This document shows positions 13,224 through 20,574 of a stretch of 23,503 nucleotides of DNA, one piece after another. How positions within the stretch are numbered: the first letter of the stretch is position 1; the number at the start of each line of letters is the position of its first letter. The stretch lies in NCBI GenBank assembly GCA_005882415.1, contig VBAE01000220.1, forward strand, positions 1,786-25,288. Direction: 5' to 3'. The translations under genes and the position numbers were made by a program. The stretch comes from Alphaproteobacteria bacterium (GTDB lineage: Bacteria > Pseudomonadota > Alphaproteobacteria > Sphingomonadales > Sphingomonadaceae). The notes beneath the pieces were generated by a model. It saw only the letters and a list, made by a program, of their open reading frames with translations. It ran no database searches and was not told the origin of the DNA.

Positions 13224-14404
13224 CTATCGCCCCCGTCGGCACCTCGGGTGCCGAGATCGCACAGCAGCGTCCGGTCCAGCCGGTGACGCTTCTTCGTCCG
13301 CACGCCGCACGGCGCGCCGCCCGCTTCTTCACGGAGAAGTTCCCGGGCCGGTCGCTCTATGCGGTGAAGGCGAACCCGTCGCCCGAGCTGCTGAAGATCC
13401 TGTGGGATTCCGGAATCAGCCATTACGACGTCGCCTCGATCGCCGAGGTTCGGCTGGTCGCGGAGACGCTGCCTGAAGCGGTTCAGTGCTTCATGCATCC
13501 GGTGAAGGCCGAGGAGGCGATCGCGGAGGCCTATGCGCTCGGCGTTCGCACCTTCTCGCTCGACACGATGGACGAGCTCGAGAAGATCGTCCGCGCGACG
13601 GGGGAAGCCGAGGATCTCAATCTCTGCGTCCGAATCCGCGTGTCGTCCGACCATGCCAAGCTCAGCCTTGCGTCGAAGTTCGGCGCCGAGCCGGGCGAGA
13701 TGAAGGAACTCCTCTTCGCTGCTCGTCAGGCCGCGGACGCGCTCGGCATCTGCTTCCACGTCGGCAGCCAGGCGATGACTCCGGCCGCTTATTCCGAGGC
13801 GATGGAGCGCGTCCGCGCGGCCATCGTCGAGGCGGCGGTCACCGTGGACATCGTCGACGTCGGCGGTGGCTTCCCCTCGGTCTATCCGGGGATGGAGCCC
13901 CCTGCCCTCGAAGCCTATTTCGATGTCATCTCGCGCGCGTTCGAGAGCCTGCCGGTTTCCTATTCGGCGGAGCTCTGGTGCGAGCCGGGTCGGGCGCTGT
14001 GCGCGGAATATGCGAGCGTCCTCGTCCGCGTCGAGAAGCGCCGGGGCGACCAGCTCTACATCAACGACGGTGCCTATGGGGCGCTGTTCGATGCCGCGCA
14101 TATCGGCTGGCGCTTCCCGGTGAAGCTCGTCCGCGAGGAGGAGTCCGAGACCCGCGACATGGCGTTCAGCTTCTACGGGCCGACCTGCGACGACCTCGAC
14201 CATATGGCCGGGCCCTTCTATCTGCCGGCCGACGTGGGTACGGGCGACTATATCGAGATCGGGATGCTCGGCGCCTATGGCTGCGCGATGCGGACCGGCT
14301 TCAACGGCTTCGGCACGGCCAAGAGCGAGATCGTCACCGACGAACCGATGGCGACGCTCTACGCCGATGGCGACGCCGGCTGGAATGAAGCGGTTCAGCT
14401 CTAG
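13193..14404 (+). CDS. Ornithine (or lysine/ornithine) decarboxylase, alanine-racemase fold
   Basis: The enzyme makes putrescine from ornithine. The 403-residue protein has the PLP lysine in LYAVKANPSP (Lys59), HYDVASIAEV, the phosphate-binding VDVGGGFPSVYPG, the active-site CEPGRALC, the catalytic cysteine motif GPTCDDLD and the C-terminal GAYGCAMRTGFNGF. It belongs to the eukaryotic-like fold III ODC group, not the large inducible SpeC/SpeF type. The start is TTG at 13193: GGAGG ends 9 nt upstream, and the His-rich N-terminus (HTHHSALGLA) looks like the natural beginning. A hairpin covers this Shine-Dalgarno. The DHS-like gene lies downstream on the same strand, suggesting a two-step polyamine route. 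Lysine as a second substrate is possible. Confidence 0.93.
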   Translation: MHTHHSALGLAIAPVGTSGAEIAQQRPVQPVTLLRPHAARRAARFFTEKFPGRSLYAVKANPSPELLKILWDSGISHYDVASIAEVRLVAETLPEAVQCFMHPVKAEEAIAEAYALGVRTFSLDTMDELEKIVRATGEAEDLNLCVRIRVSSDHAKLSLASKFGAEPGEMKELLFAARQAADALGICFHVGSQAMTPAAYSEAMERVRAAIVEAAVTVDIVDVGGGFPSVYPGMEPPALEAYFDVISRAFESLPVSYSAELWCEPGRALCAEYASVLVRVEKRRGDQLYINDGAYGALFDAAHIGWRFPVKLVREEESETRDMAFSFYGPTCDDLDHMAGPFYLPADVGTGDYIEIGMLGAYGCAMRTGFNGFGTAKSEIVTDEPMATLYADGDAGWNEAVQL

Positions 14405-14426
14405 GCAAGCCGCGTAATTATAGTTC

Positions 14427-14467
14427 GGACGCAAGCTGCGTGGCCTTCGGGAGCCCGGCCTGCGTCC
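14427..14467 (+). terminator. Possible hairpin terminator after odc
   Basis: GGACGCA (14427-14433) pairs with TGCGTCC (14461-14467), with GGCC segments able to pair inside. It lies 23 bp after the odc stop. There is no T-run, so it may be only an mRNA 3' structure, followed at once by a REP-like element. Confidence 0.4.
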
Positions 14468-14478
14468 ATGTTCAAACC

Positions 14479-14572
14479 GTCATGCCGGGCCCGACCCGGC
14501 ATCTATGAACACGGTTCGGGGAGAGTTCTCGCCGACCTGTGTTCATGGACCCCGGATCAAGTCCGGGGTGAC
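14479..14572. repeat. 94-bp REP-like inverted-repeat element, copy 4
   Basis: It has the same terminal palindromes, inner arms (ATGAACAC and GTGTTCAT) and GTTCTC core as the other copies, in the orientation of copies 1 and 2. It lies between odc and the DHS-like gene, 32 bp before the GTG start, and would be in the 5' untranslated region of any transcript running from odc. Confidence 0.85.
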
Positions 14573-14604
14573 GATAGTATGCCGCAAAGGCTGGAGACTG
14601 AAAA

Positions 14605-15657
14605 GTGAACGAGCAGACCAAGATCAACGACACCCGCAAGGCGGAGCTACTCGCCAATGTGGTCGAGCATATCGACATCAAGAGCTTCGACGCTCGCCCG
14701 ATCGTCGATGCGATGAAGAAGATGAGCTTCACCAGCCGCGACCTCGGCCGGGCCGCCGACATCTACAACCAGATGCTCGCCGACAAGGATTGCTCGATCT
14801 TCCTGGTGATCGCCGGATCGACCTCGGCGGGCGGCTGCATGGACCTCTATGCCGAGCTCATCCGCAACAACATGGTCGATGCCGTGGTCGCCACCGGCGC
14901 CACCATCGTCGACATGGATTTCTTCGAAGCGCTTGGCCACAAGCACTACCAGGCCCTTGAAATCCCTGACGACGACACGCTTCGCTCGCTCTACATCGAC
15001 CGGATCTACGACACCTATATCGACGAAGAGAAGCTTCAGGAGACCGACCACACGATCGCCCAGATCGCCAATTCTCTCGAGCCGCGGCCGTATAGCTCGC
15101 GCGCGTTCATCCGGGAGATGGGGAAGTGGCTCGTCAAGAACGGCAAGAAGGAGAACAGCCTGGTCAAGCTCGCTTACGAGCATGACGTGCCGATCTTCTG
15201 CCCGGCCTTCACCGACAGCTCGGCCGGCTTCGGACTGGTCAAGCACCAGGTCGACGCGATGAAGGCGGGCCGCTCCTACATGACGCTCGATTCGATCGCG
15301 GACTTCCGCGAGCTGACCGACATCAAGATCGAGGCGGGCGCGTCCGGCCTGCTGATGGTCGGCGGCGGCGTTCCGAAGAACTTCGTCCAGGACACGGTGG
15401 TGTGCGCCGAGATCCTCGGCCACGAGGTCGACGTGCATAAATATGCGGTGCAGATCACCGTCGCCGACGTCCGCGACGGCGCCTGCTCCTCCTCGACGCT
15501 CCAGGAAGCGGCGTCGTGGGGCAAGGTCTCGACCGCGATGGAGCAGATGGTGTTCGCGGAGGCGACCAGCGTCATGCCGCTCCTGGCGTCGGACGCCTAC
15601 CACCGCGGCCACTGGAAGGACCGGGCGCCGCGGCGCTTCGCCAAGCTGTTCGACTAA
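14605..15657 (+). CDS. Deoxyhypusine-synthase-like protein, probable homospermidine synthase or related polyamine synthase
   Basis: Deoxyhypusine synthase transfers the aminobutyl group of spermidine; bacteria lack eIF5A, and their homologues have been linked to polyamine synthesis (homospermidine or guanidino-polyamines). The 350 residues show the Rossmann-like NAD fold: SIFLVIAGSTSAGGCMDL (64-81), VVATGATIVDMDFFE, FCPAFTDSSAGFG, GLLMVGGGVPKNF, and the active-site lysine Lys307 in LQEAASWGKVST. A GTG start at 14605 is supported by GGAG 8 nt upstream. With ornithine decarboxylase just upstream, the simplest reading is putrescine-dependent homospermidine formation, the marker polyamine of Sphingomonas sensu stricto. 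A strong hairpin terminator follows the stop. Family assignment is secure; substrate is inferred. Confidence 0.88.
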   Translation: MNEQTKINDTRKAELLANVVEHIDIKSFDARPIVDAMKKMSFTSRDLGRAADIYNQMLADKDCSIFLVIAGSTSAGGCMDLYAELIRNNMVDAVVATGATIVDMDFFEALGHKHYQALEIPDDDTLRSLYIDRIYDTYIDEEKLQETDHTIAQIANSLEPRPYSSRAFIREMGKWLVKNGKKENSLVKLAYEHDVPIFCPAFTDSSAGFGLVKHQVDAMKAGRSYMTLDSIADFRELTDIKIEAGASGLLMVGGGVPKNFVQDTVVCAEILGHEVDVHKYAVQITVADVRDGACSSSTLQEAASWGKVSTAMEQMVFAEATSVMPLLASDAYHRGHWKDRAPRRFAKLFD

Positions 15658-15663
15658 AAGATC

Positions 15664-15696
15664 GGGCCGGAGGGGAAACTCTCCGGCCCTTTCTCT
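15664..15696 (+). terminator. Intrinsic terminator after the DHS-like gene
   Basis: GGGCCGGAG (15664-15672) and CTCCGGCCC (15681-15689) form a perfect 9-bp GC-rich stem with an 8-base loop, followed by TTTCTCT. It starts 6 bp after the stop codon and reaches the stop of the convergent gene, so it may serve both. Confidence 0.8.
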
Positions 15697-16120
15697 ATCT
15701 CGGGCAGGGGTAGATCGTCGTGAAGGCGCCGAGCAGTGCGAGGCCGGCGTTGCTGCCGCCCTCCTGGGGGCGGGCGCGGAGGAATTGGACCGCGCTGTCG
15801 GCGATCGCTTGGTTGGCGGTTCCGGCCGGGAAGCAGAATATCTGCGGGCGGCCGGCGGCGGTGAGCGCGCTCGTATAGGCGTCGGCGGCGCCGAGCACGT
15901 AGGCGAGGCAGGCGCCCTTGTCGCTCCCGCAGAGGCCGACCAGGACCCGCGCGGTAACCCGGGTCGGGATGACCGGACCTTGCGGCCGCGCCGGGGCCGG
16001 CTGGGCCTGCTGCGGAGCGGAACGCGCGGGGGCGGTCCGGGCCGGCGCCGGACGGCTCTGGGGCGCGGACTGGACCGCCACGGCAAGGAGCATCGCCGCC
16101 CCGATTTGAAGAAATGCCAT
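15695..16120 (-). CDS. Secreted protein with a Rap1a/Tai-like domain
   Basis: From the ATG at 16120 the product has 141 residues. AAGGAG lies 9 nt upstream, which decides this start over an open frame reaching 16198. A short hydrophobic N-terminus (LQIGAAMLLAVAV) is followed by an Ala/Pro-rich linker (about 20-50). The C-terminal domain has four cysteines (64, 71, 96, 139) spaced as in the Rap1a/Tai immunity family: C-x6-C-LAYVLGAAD, then IFCFPAG and a final YPCP. That family includes type VI effector immunity proteins of Serratia, but many members in other bacteria stand alone. No effector or secretion gene is nearby, so an immunity role is not supported by context. The signal peptide has no basic residue and is weak. 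Confidence 0.65.
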   Translation of the reverse strand: MAFLQIGAAMLLAVAVQSAPQSRPAPARTAPARSAPQQAQPAPARPQGPVIPTRVTARVLVGLCGSDKGACLAYVLGAADAYTSALTAAGRPQIFCFPAGTANQAIADSAVQFLRARPQEGGSNAGLALLGAFTTIYPCPR

Positions 16121-16236
16121 CCGTTCGAACTCCTTACGCGAAACGCCTGTTCGCCTCAGTCTAGCGCAGCTTCGCGCTTTTGACAGCCGCCCCCGCAACC
16201 GCCACTCTGCGCGCTTTCCAAGGGGGGAAATTGAAC

Positions 16237-16674
16237 ATGGATAGCCCGATCATCGCGCCCGTCGTGGCGCTCGTCGCCTGGTCGCTCGTCGTCATGATTT
16301 GGATGGTGGTCACGCGGATGCCGGCAATGAAGAAAGCCGGGATCAACTTGAAGGGTCTGAAGGGCGGACGCCCAGGAGCGCTGGACGGGGTGCTCCAGGA
16401 GCAGGTCCAGTGGAAGGCGCATAATTACAACCATCTGATGGAGCAGCCGACGCTGTTCTACGCCATCACTTTGTCGCTTGCCCTGCTCGGCGCCGGGGGC
16501 GGCTTCAACCTCTACCTCGCCTGGGCCTATGTCGTGCTGCGGGTGCTTCACTCCCTGGTGCAGGGGACGATCAACCTGATCGCCTATCGCTTCGCCCTGT
16601 TCGCTCTATCGTCGCTGGCGCTGATCGCGCTCACGCTGCACGCGGCGATGGCGCTGCTCCACCACCATATGTGA
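16237..16674 (+). CDS. MAPEG family membrane protein
   Basis: MAPEG proteins are four-helix inner-membrane proteins related to microsomal glutathione transferases. The 145-residue product has helices near 6-26, 73-87, 90-107 and 115-138, and the family segment AHNYNHLMEQPTLFYA in which the Asn/Glu residues contact glutathione in characterised members. ATG 16237 follows AGGGGG at about 10 nt; the frame is open to 16180 but without a better start. The gene is divergent from the Rap1a-like gene, and its 3' end overlaps the convergent methyltransferase gene by 44 bp. The substrate is unknown. Confidence 0.85.
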   Translation: MDSPIIAPVVALVAWSLVVMIWMVVTRMPAMKKAGINLKGLKGGRPGALDGVLQEQVQWKAHNYNHLMEQPTLFYAITLSLALLGAGGGFNLYLAWAYVVLRVLHSLVQGTINLIAYRFALFALSSLALIALTLHAAMALLHHHM

Positions 16675-17851
16675 AGCAGCCGACCAGCTCGACATGGGTG
16701 GACCAGCGGAATTGGCCGACCGGCTTCACCCAGGCTAGCCCATAGCCGCCCTCGACCAGCGCCTTGGCGTCGCGCGCGAAGGTGGCGGGGTTGCACGAGA
16801 CATAGGCGATCCGCGACACCGCGGCGCGGGCGAGGAGGGCGACCTGCTCCTTCGCGCCGGCGCGCGGCGGATCGAGCACGATGGCGTCGAAGCGGGCGAC
16901 CTCCTTCGCATCGAGCGGATTGCGGAACAGGTCGCGGTGATCGACGAAGAGCTGGCGCTGGGTGCGGTTGGCGGCGGCCTTGAGCGCGAGCGCGGAATCG
17001 CGCGCGGCTTCGGCGGCGAGGATCCGGCCGTCCAGCGACAGAGCGAAGGTGCCGAGGCCGGCGAAGAGATCGGCGACGATCGGCGCGCCGGCGACGGCTT
17101 CGCGCACGGCCGCGACCAGGGCCGCCTCCCCTTCCGCGGTCGCCTGGAGGAAGGCGCCGTGGGGGAGCGGGACTGGCACGCCGCCCAAAGTGACAGTCAC
17201 CGGCTCGGGCTCCCAGCGGGTCTGCGGGCCGTAGCCGTCGTCGATGGCGAGGCGGGCGAGGCGGTGCGTCTGGGCGAAATCGGTGAGCGCTTCGGAGGCG
17301 GCGAGGCCGTCCGCCTCGACCTTCTCGAGCATCAGGTCGACGCCCTGGTCGGCGAGGGTCATTCGCACCCCGGCTGCGCTCCTCGGGCCGATGAGGGTGG
17401 CGAGGAGAGAGCGGAGCGGTGCGACGAGGGCGAACAGCTCGGGGCGGAGGATGTGGCACTCGCGCATGTCGACGATTCGGTGCGAGGCCTCCGCGTTGAA
17501 GCCGAGCAGCACCTGCCTGCCGCGCCGTTCGGCCCGCAGCGAGGCGCGGCGGCGGCTGTTCGGGGGCGAGATGTGCGGGGCGAGCAGCTCGGGGGGGTCG
17601 AGGCCCTGCGAGGTGAAGGCCGTGGCGATGCGGTCGGCGAGGTAGGCGGCGAAGGCAGAATCGTCGAGCTGCTGGAGCTGGCAGCCGCCGCATTCGGGGA
17701 AGTGGCGGCACGGCGGCACCTGGTGGTGGGGGCCGGGGATGAGCTCGCCACTCTCGGTTACGGTGTCGCCGGGGGCGGAGAGCGGCACGAAGCGACCGGC
17801 GTCGGTCACCCCCTCCCCGCGGGCGGCGATGCGGATGACAGTCTCGGTCAC
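16631..17851 (-). CDS. rlmD: 23S rRNA (uracil-C5) methyltransferase, RlmD-like (TrmA/RumA family)
   Basis: The enzyme methylates a uridine at C5 using SAM. The 406-residue protein starts with a short TRAM-like segment (VIRIAARGEGV) and has a [4Fe-4S] ligand set Cys48, Cys54, Cys57 (C-x5-C-x2-C) and Cys132. SAM motif I is DLFAGLGTFALSL (about 261-273), then LDPPRAGAKEQ (326-336), the nucleophile Cys353 in YVSCNPATFARD, and Glu388 in VELVGCF. The Fe-S cysteines favour the RlmD/RlmC side over TrmA. GTG at 17851 is chosen because it overlaps the nnr stop as GTGA. An AGTGACAGTCAC repeat at 17189 encodes part of PVTVTLGG. The exact target uridine is not determinable. Confidence 0.88.
   Translation of the reverse strand: MTETVIRIAARGEGVTDAGRFVPLSAPGDTVTESGELIPGPHHQVPPCRHFPECGGCQLQQLDDSAFAAYLADRIATAFTSQGLDPPELLAPHISPPNSRRRASLRAERRGRQVLLGFNAEASHRIVDMRECHILRPELFALVAPLRSLLATLIGPRSAAGVRMTLADQGVDLMLEKVEADGLAASEALTDFAQTHRLARLAIDDGYGPQTRWEPEPVTVTLGGVPVPLPHGAFLQATAEGEAALVAAVREAVAGAPIVADLFAGLGTFALSLDGRILAAEAARDSALALKAAANRTQRQLFVDHRDLFRNPLDAKEVARFDAIVLDPPRAGAKEQVALLARAAVSRIAYVSCNPATFARDAKALVEGGYGLAWVKPVGQFRWSTHVELVGCFTYGGGAAPSPRAA
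17189..17200. repeat. Single copy of the AGTGACAGTCAC palindromic motif
   Basis: The first 12 bp of the 13-bp unit that is tandemly repeated at 9479-9504 occur here inside the rRNA methyltransferase gene, encoding VTVT. It could be chance or a dispersed micro-repeat. Confidence 0.5.
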
Positions 17852-19194
17852 AGGCACTCGGCCACGGCTTGGGGGAGCGCGGCGACGAGGTCGTCGGCGA
17901 TGAGGGCGGGGCCGGCGAGCTGGGCGGCGCGGCGGTGGAGCCATGCGGCGGCACAGGCGGCTTCGAACGGTTCGAGGCCGGAGGCGCGCATCGCCGCTGC
18001 GATCCCGGCGAGGACGTCGCCGGTGCCGGCGCTGGCGAGCCAGGGCGGCGACGGCGGCAGGATCGCAGCGCGGCCGTCGGGGGCGGCGATCACCGTGTCA
18101 GCACCCTTGTAGACGATCACCGCCTTGTGCTGCGCCGCCGCCCGCCGCGCCTGATCGACCTTGCTTCCGGAGCGGTCGGCGAGGAGCTGGGCGAATTCGC
18201 CTGCGTGAGGCGTGAGGATCGGCGTTTCCGGGAGGGCGGCGAGGCTGGGGAGGATGTGGAGCGCGTCGGCGTCGAGGATCAGCGGCTTACCGGTGGCGAC
18301 GGCCTGGTCGAGCAACGCCCTCGCTTGGGGGCCACGGCCGAGGCCGGGGCCGATGAGCAGCGCGTCGACTCGCGGGTCGTCGAAGGAGCCGCCCTGGACC
18401 ACTGCATTCGGCACATTGCCGTCGGACGCGGTGAGGCGGACATAGCCGGCACCGGCGCGCAGCGCGGCGGCCGAGCAGAGAGCAGCGGCGCCCGGCATTT
18501 CTCCGGCGGCGACGGCGACATAGCCGCGGCTGTATTTGTGGTCGTCGGGGCCGGGTGTGCGGAGTTTGGGCCTGGCGATTTCGTGGACGGTAGAGACGAT
18601 AGGCACGCCGATATCGGCGACGACCAGCCGGCCCATGTGCCTCGCCGCAGGCTGGAGCAGGTGGGCGGGCTTCAGGGAGCCGAAGGTGATTGTGAGGTCA
18701 AAATCCGGAACCGGCGAGAGGAGTGCTCCGTCGTCGGTCGCAACTCCGCTGGGGAGATCGACGGCGACCCTAACCTGCGCTTGGGCGGCGAGTTCGGCCA
18801 GGCGCTCCGCAGCATCCAGACCGCGCGTGAGGCCGGTGCCGAACAGCGCGTCGACCAGCACCGAAGCGGGCTGGGCTTCCTCCAGCGCCACCACCGCACC
18901 CATCCATCCCTCGCGCGCGGCGCGGGCGGCAGGGGTCTTCGGCTCGGCGAGGGCGGCCACCTGCACGGGCACCCCCGCTTCCGCCAGCCGTCGCGCGATC
19001 ACATAGCCGTCGCCGCCATTGTTTCCGGGGCCGCAGAGGATCAGCGCCGGAGCCATGCCCGCATAACGCCGGATCGCTTCGGCGGCGGCGCTGCCTGCCC
19101 GCTCCATCAGCACCTCTGCGGGCGTGCCGGCGGCAATGGCGGCATCCTCGGCTGCGCGCATCTCCCCGGCCGTCAGGATCGGCCGGCCGGTCAC
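17848..19194 (-). CDS. nnr: Bifunctional NAD(P)H-hydrate epimerase/dehydratase
   Basis: The enzyme repairs damaged NADHX and NADPHX: the N-terminal domain epimerises the hydrate and the C-terminal ribokinase-like domain dehydrates it with ADP or ATP. The 448-residue product shows the NnrE part in CGPGNNGGDGYVIARRL (54-70) and VDALFGTGLTRGL, and the NnrD part in LIGPGLGRGP, LDADAL, TPHAGEFAQLL and GTGDVLAGIAAAM (390-402). Both active sites look intact. GTG at 19194 overlaps the TGA of the upstream lipoprotein gene as GTGA, and its own stop overlaps the methyltransferase start in the same way. The frame stays open upstream, but those residues are low-complexity Arg-rich shadow sequence. Confidence 0.93.
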   Translation of the reverse strand: MTGRPILTAGEMRAAEDAAIAAGTPAEVLMERAGSAAAEAIRRYAGMAPALILCGPGNNGGDGYVIARRLAEAGVPVQVAALAEPKTPAARAAREGWMGAVVALEEAQPASVLVDALFGTGLTRGLDAAERLAELAAQAQVRVAVDLPSGVATDDGALLSPVPDFDLTITFGSLKPAHLLQPAARHMGRLVVADIGVPIVSTVHEIARPKLRTPGPDDHKYSRGYVAVAAGEMPGAAALCSAAALRAGAGYVRLTASDGNVPNAVVQGGSFDDPRVDALLIGPGLGRGPQARALLDQAVATGKPLILDADALHILPSLAALPETPILTPHAGEFAQLLADRSGSKVDQARRAAAQHKAVIVYKGADTVIAAPDGRAAILPPSPPWLASAGTGDVLAGIAAAMRASGLEPFEAACAAAWLHRRAAQLAGPALIADDLVAALPQAVAECL

Positions 19195-19553
19195 TGTTTG
19201 ACGGTGGCGGGGAGCCGGTAGCGGTCGCCGGAGAGGGCGACCTCGATCCGGTTCCTGTCGATGACGCTGACCTTCGCCTCGTCGGCGCCGTCGGCCGCGA
19301 CCACGCCGCGCCCGTCCCTGGTGACCAGCAGCCGGCGGAAGCTGCCGTCCGGGGCGCGGACGGTGAGGGTCAGGCCTTCGGGGCCGGCGATCCGCTCGAT
19401 CGTGCACCGCCGCTCGAACACGGCCGAGCCGGCGAGCGCGCATTCCACCTTGTCGGCGGCTTCGGCGGCGGAGGCGTCGGCCTTCTCGCGCGCGCCCTCC
19501 GGGTCCGACCCGCAGGCGGCGAGGAGTAAGGCAAGGCCGAGCATCGTCCGCAT
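19191..19553 (-). CDS. Small predicted lipoprotein, unknown function
   Basis: From the ATG at 19553 the product has 120 residues, beginning with a short signal and a lipobox LLAAC with Cys14 as the lipidation site. An Ala/Glu-rich helical stretch follows (EGAREKADASAAEAADKV), then a beta-rich domain with two further cysteines (CALAGSAVFERRC) that could form a disulfide. The composition fits a periplasmic-facing lipoprotein. The frame is open to a TTG at 19589, but those residues would spoil the signal peptide. It lies between the crotonase-fold gene (39 bp upstream) and nnr (4-bp overlap). No family is recognised. Confidence 0.75.
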   Translation of the reverse strand: MRTMLGLALLLAACGSDPEGAREKADASAAEAADKVECALAGSAVFERRCTIERIAGPEGLTLTVRAPDGSFRRLLVTRDGRGVVAADGADEAKVSVIDRNRIEVALSGDRYRLPATVKQ

Positions 19554-19592
19554 CGGCGCGCTTCTGGTCGATTGGCCGCCCTCAGGCAAGGG

Positions 19593-20318
19593 TCAGCGCT
19601 TCGAACGGAGCGCGGCGAGGCGGGCGTGGAAGTCGTCGCTTCCGAGCAGGGCGTCGAAACTCTCGTCCTGCTCGGCGGAGCTACGTACGCCCGCCTCGGC
19701 GAGGGCGATGCCGCGCTTCAGGGCGGAAATGCTGGCGGCGCTGTTGGCAATGATTGCCGAGAGGAGCCGCTCGATATCGCGGTTCGGCGGGAGGTCGGCG
19801 AGGCCGATCCGGGCGGCTTCGTCGCAATCGATGGTGAGGCCGCCGAACAGGAGCCGGGCGGCATTGCTGCGTCCCACGAGGGAGACCAGAGCGTGGACGT
19901 CCTCCTGCGGGTAGGAGATGCCCATCTTGGCCGGCGTGATCGCGAACATCGCCTCCGGACCGGCGAGGCGGAGGTCGCACGCCAGCGCCAGTGCCACCCC
20001 CGCGCCGAAGCAGGGTCCCTCGATGATGGCTATAGTGGGGATGGAGAGATCGCGGATCGTGTCGAAGGCTTCGCGCATCGCCTCGCGGAAGCGGACGCGC
20101 ATCTCCGGATGTGTCTGGAGGATGGAGAATTCGCTGATGTCCGCGCCGGCGCAGAAGGCGGCGCGGCTGCCCTTGATGAGGAGCAGGCGGGCGCGCTGCC
20201 CGGCCTCGCGGGCGAGCTCAGCGATGCGCCGCCAGCCGTCCATCGGCACGGCGTTGCGCATCTCCGGGCGGTTGAGGCGAAGCATCGCGACGCCGTCTTC
20301 ATAGCTCAGGTCGAACAT
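19593..20318 (-). CDS. Enoyl-CoA hydratase/isomerase (crotonase) family protein lacking both classical glutamates
   Basis: The 241-residue protein has the crotonase fold: LNRPEMRNAV at the N-terminus, the oxyanion-hole segment FCAGADISEF (55-64) and the second CoA-site segment GPCFGAGVALALACDLRLA (101-119). Aligning to rat crotonase, the two catalytic glutamates (Glu144 and Glu164) fall on Ala109 (GAGVALALACD) and Ala130 (AITPAKMGI). A normal hydratase mechanism is therefore unlikely. Other crotonase-family activities use different residues, so it may act on a CoA thioester in another way. ATG 20318 heads the operon with the lipoprotein, nnr and the rRNA methyltransferase. Function is left open. 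Confidence 0.85.
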   Translation of the reverse strand: MFDLSYEDGVAMLRLNRPEMRNAVPMDGWRRIAELAREAGQRARLLLIKGSRAAFCAGADISEFSILQTHPEMRVRFREAMREAFDTIRDLSIPTIAIIEGPCFGAGVALALACDLRLAGPEAMFAITPAKMGISYPQEDVHALVSLVGRSNAARLLFGGLTIDCDEAARIGLADLPPNRDIERLLSAIIANSAASISALKRGIALAEAGVRSSAEQDESFDALLGSDDFHARLAALRSKR

Positions 20319-20357
20319 GGCGCCCGATGTGCCGTGCGCCGCCCGCGATGTCGCGCG

Positions 20358-20391
20358 AAAAAAGGCCGGCCGCCCGTGGGAGCGACCGGCC
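20358..20391 (-). terminator. Strong intrinsic terminator
   Basis: On the minus strand GGCCGGTCGC pairs with GCGGCCGGCC (10 bp with one G-U) around an 8-base loop and is followed by six Ts (20363-20358). It would end the ispE transcript, or a small RNA from the preceding interval, before the crotonase-family gene. Confidence 0.9.
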
Positions 20392-20574
20392 TAATGGGAC
20401 ATGGCGCCTGCCCTGCGGGAGCCGGGCTGGGACCATGAGCGAATGTCCGCACAGGCTCAGGGCCCAGGCTTCGACTCGTCCGCGGCTGAGGGAGCAAGGA
20501 GCGTGCCATGACGCAAGGGTGCGGGAGACGATGGTTAAGGCGCTGGAAGTGCGTCTCTTTGCGGGACGCGTGGA
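20392..20574 (-). other. 183-nt stretch between ispE and its terminator, possible structured 3' UTR or sRNA
   Basis: No convincing protein is encoded. The stretch includes an imperfect hairpin: CTGGG (20427-20431) with CCCAG (20463-20467), then CC/GG and TGAGC (20436-20440) with GCTCA (20455-20459), 12 pairs in total. The terminator is unusually far (about 184 nt) from the ispE stop. No clear promoter of its own was found. Confidence 0.35.

Noticed and set aside
14472..14762. Peptides read from the REP-like repeats (beginning MNT... or containing RVKPGMT-like strings)
   Set aside because: They come from the palindromic repeats themselves and recur with each copy; they are a known source of false gene calls.
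20392..20574. Assignment of this interval as 6S RNA or a tRNA
   Set aside because: I could not find the 6S central bubble with closing stems or any tRNA T-loop; only a generic hairpin is visible.
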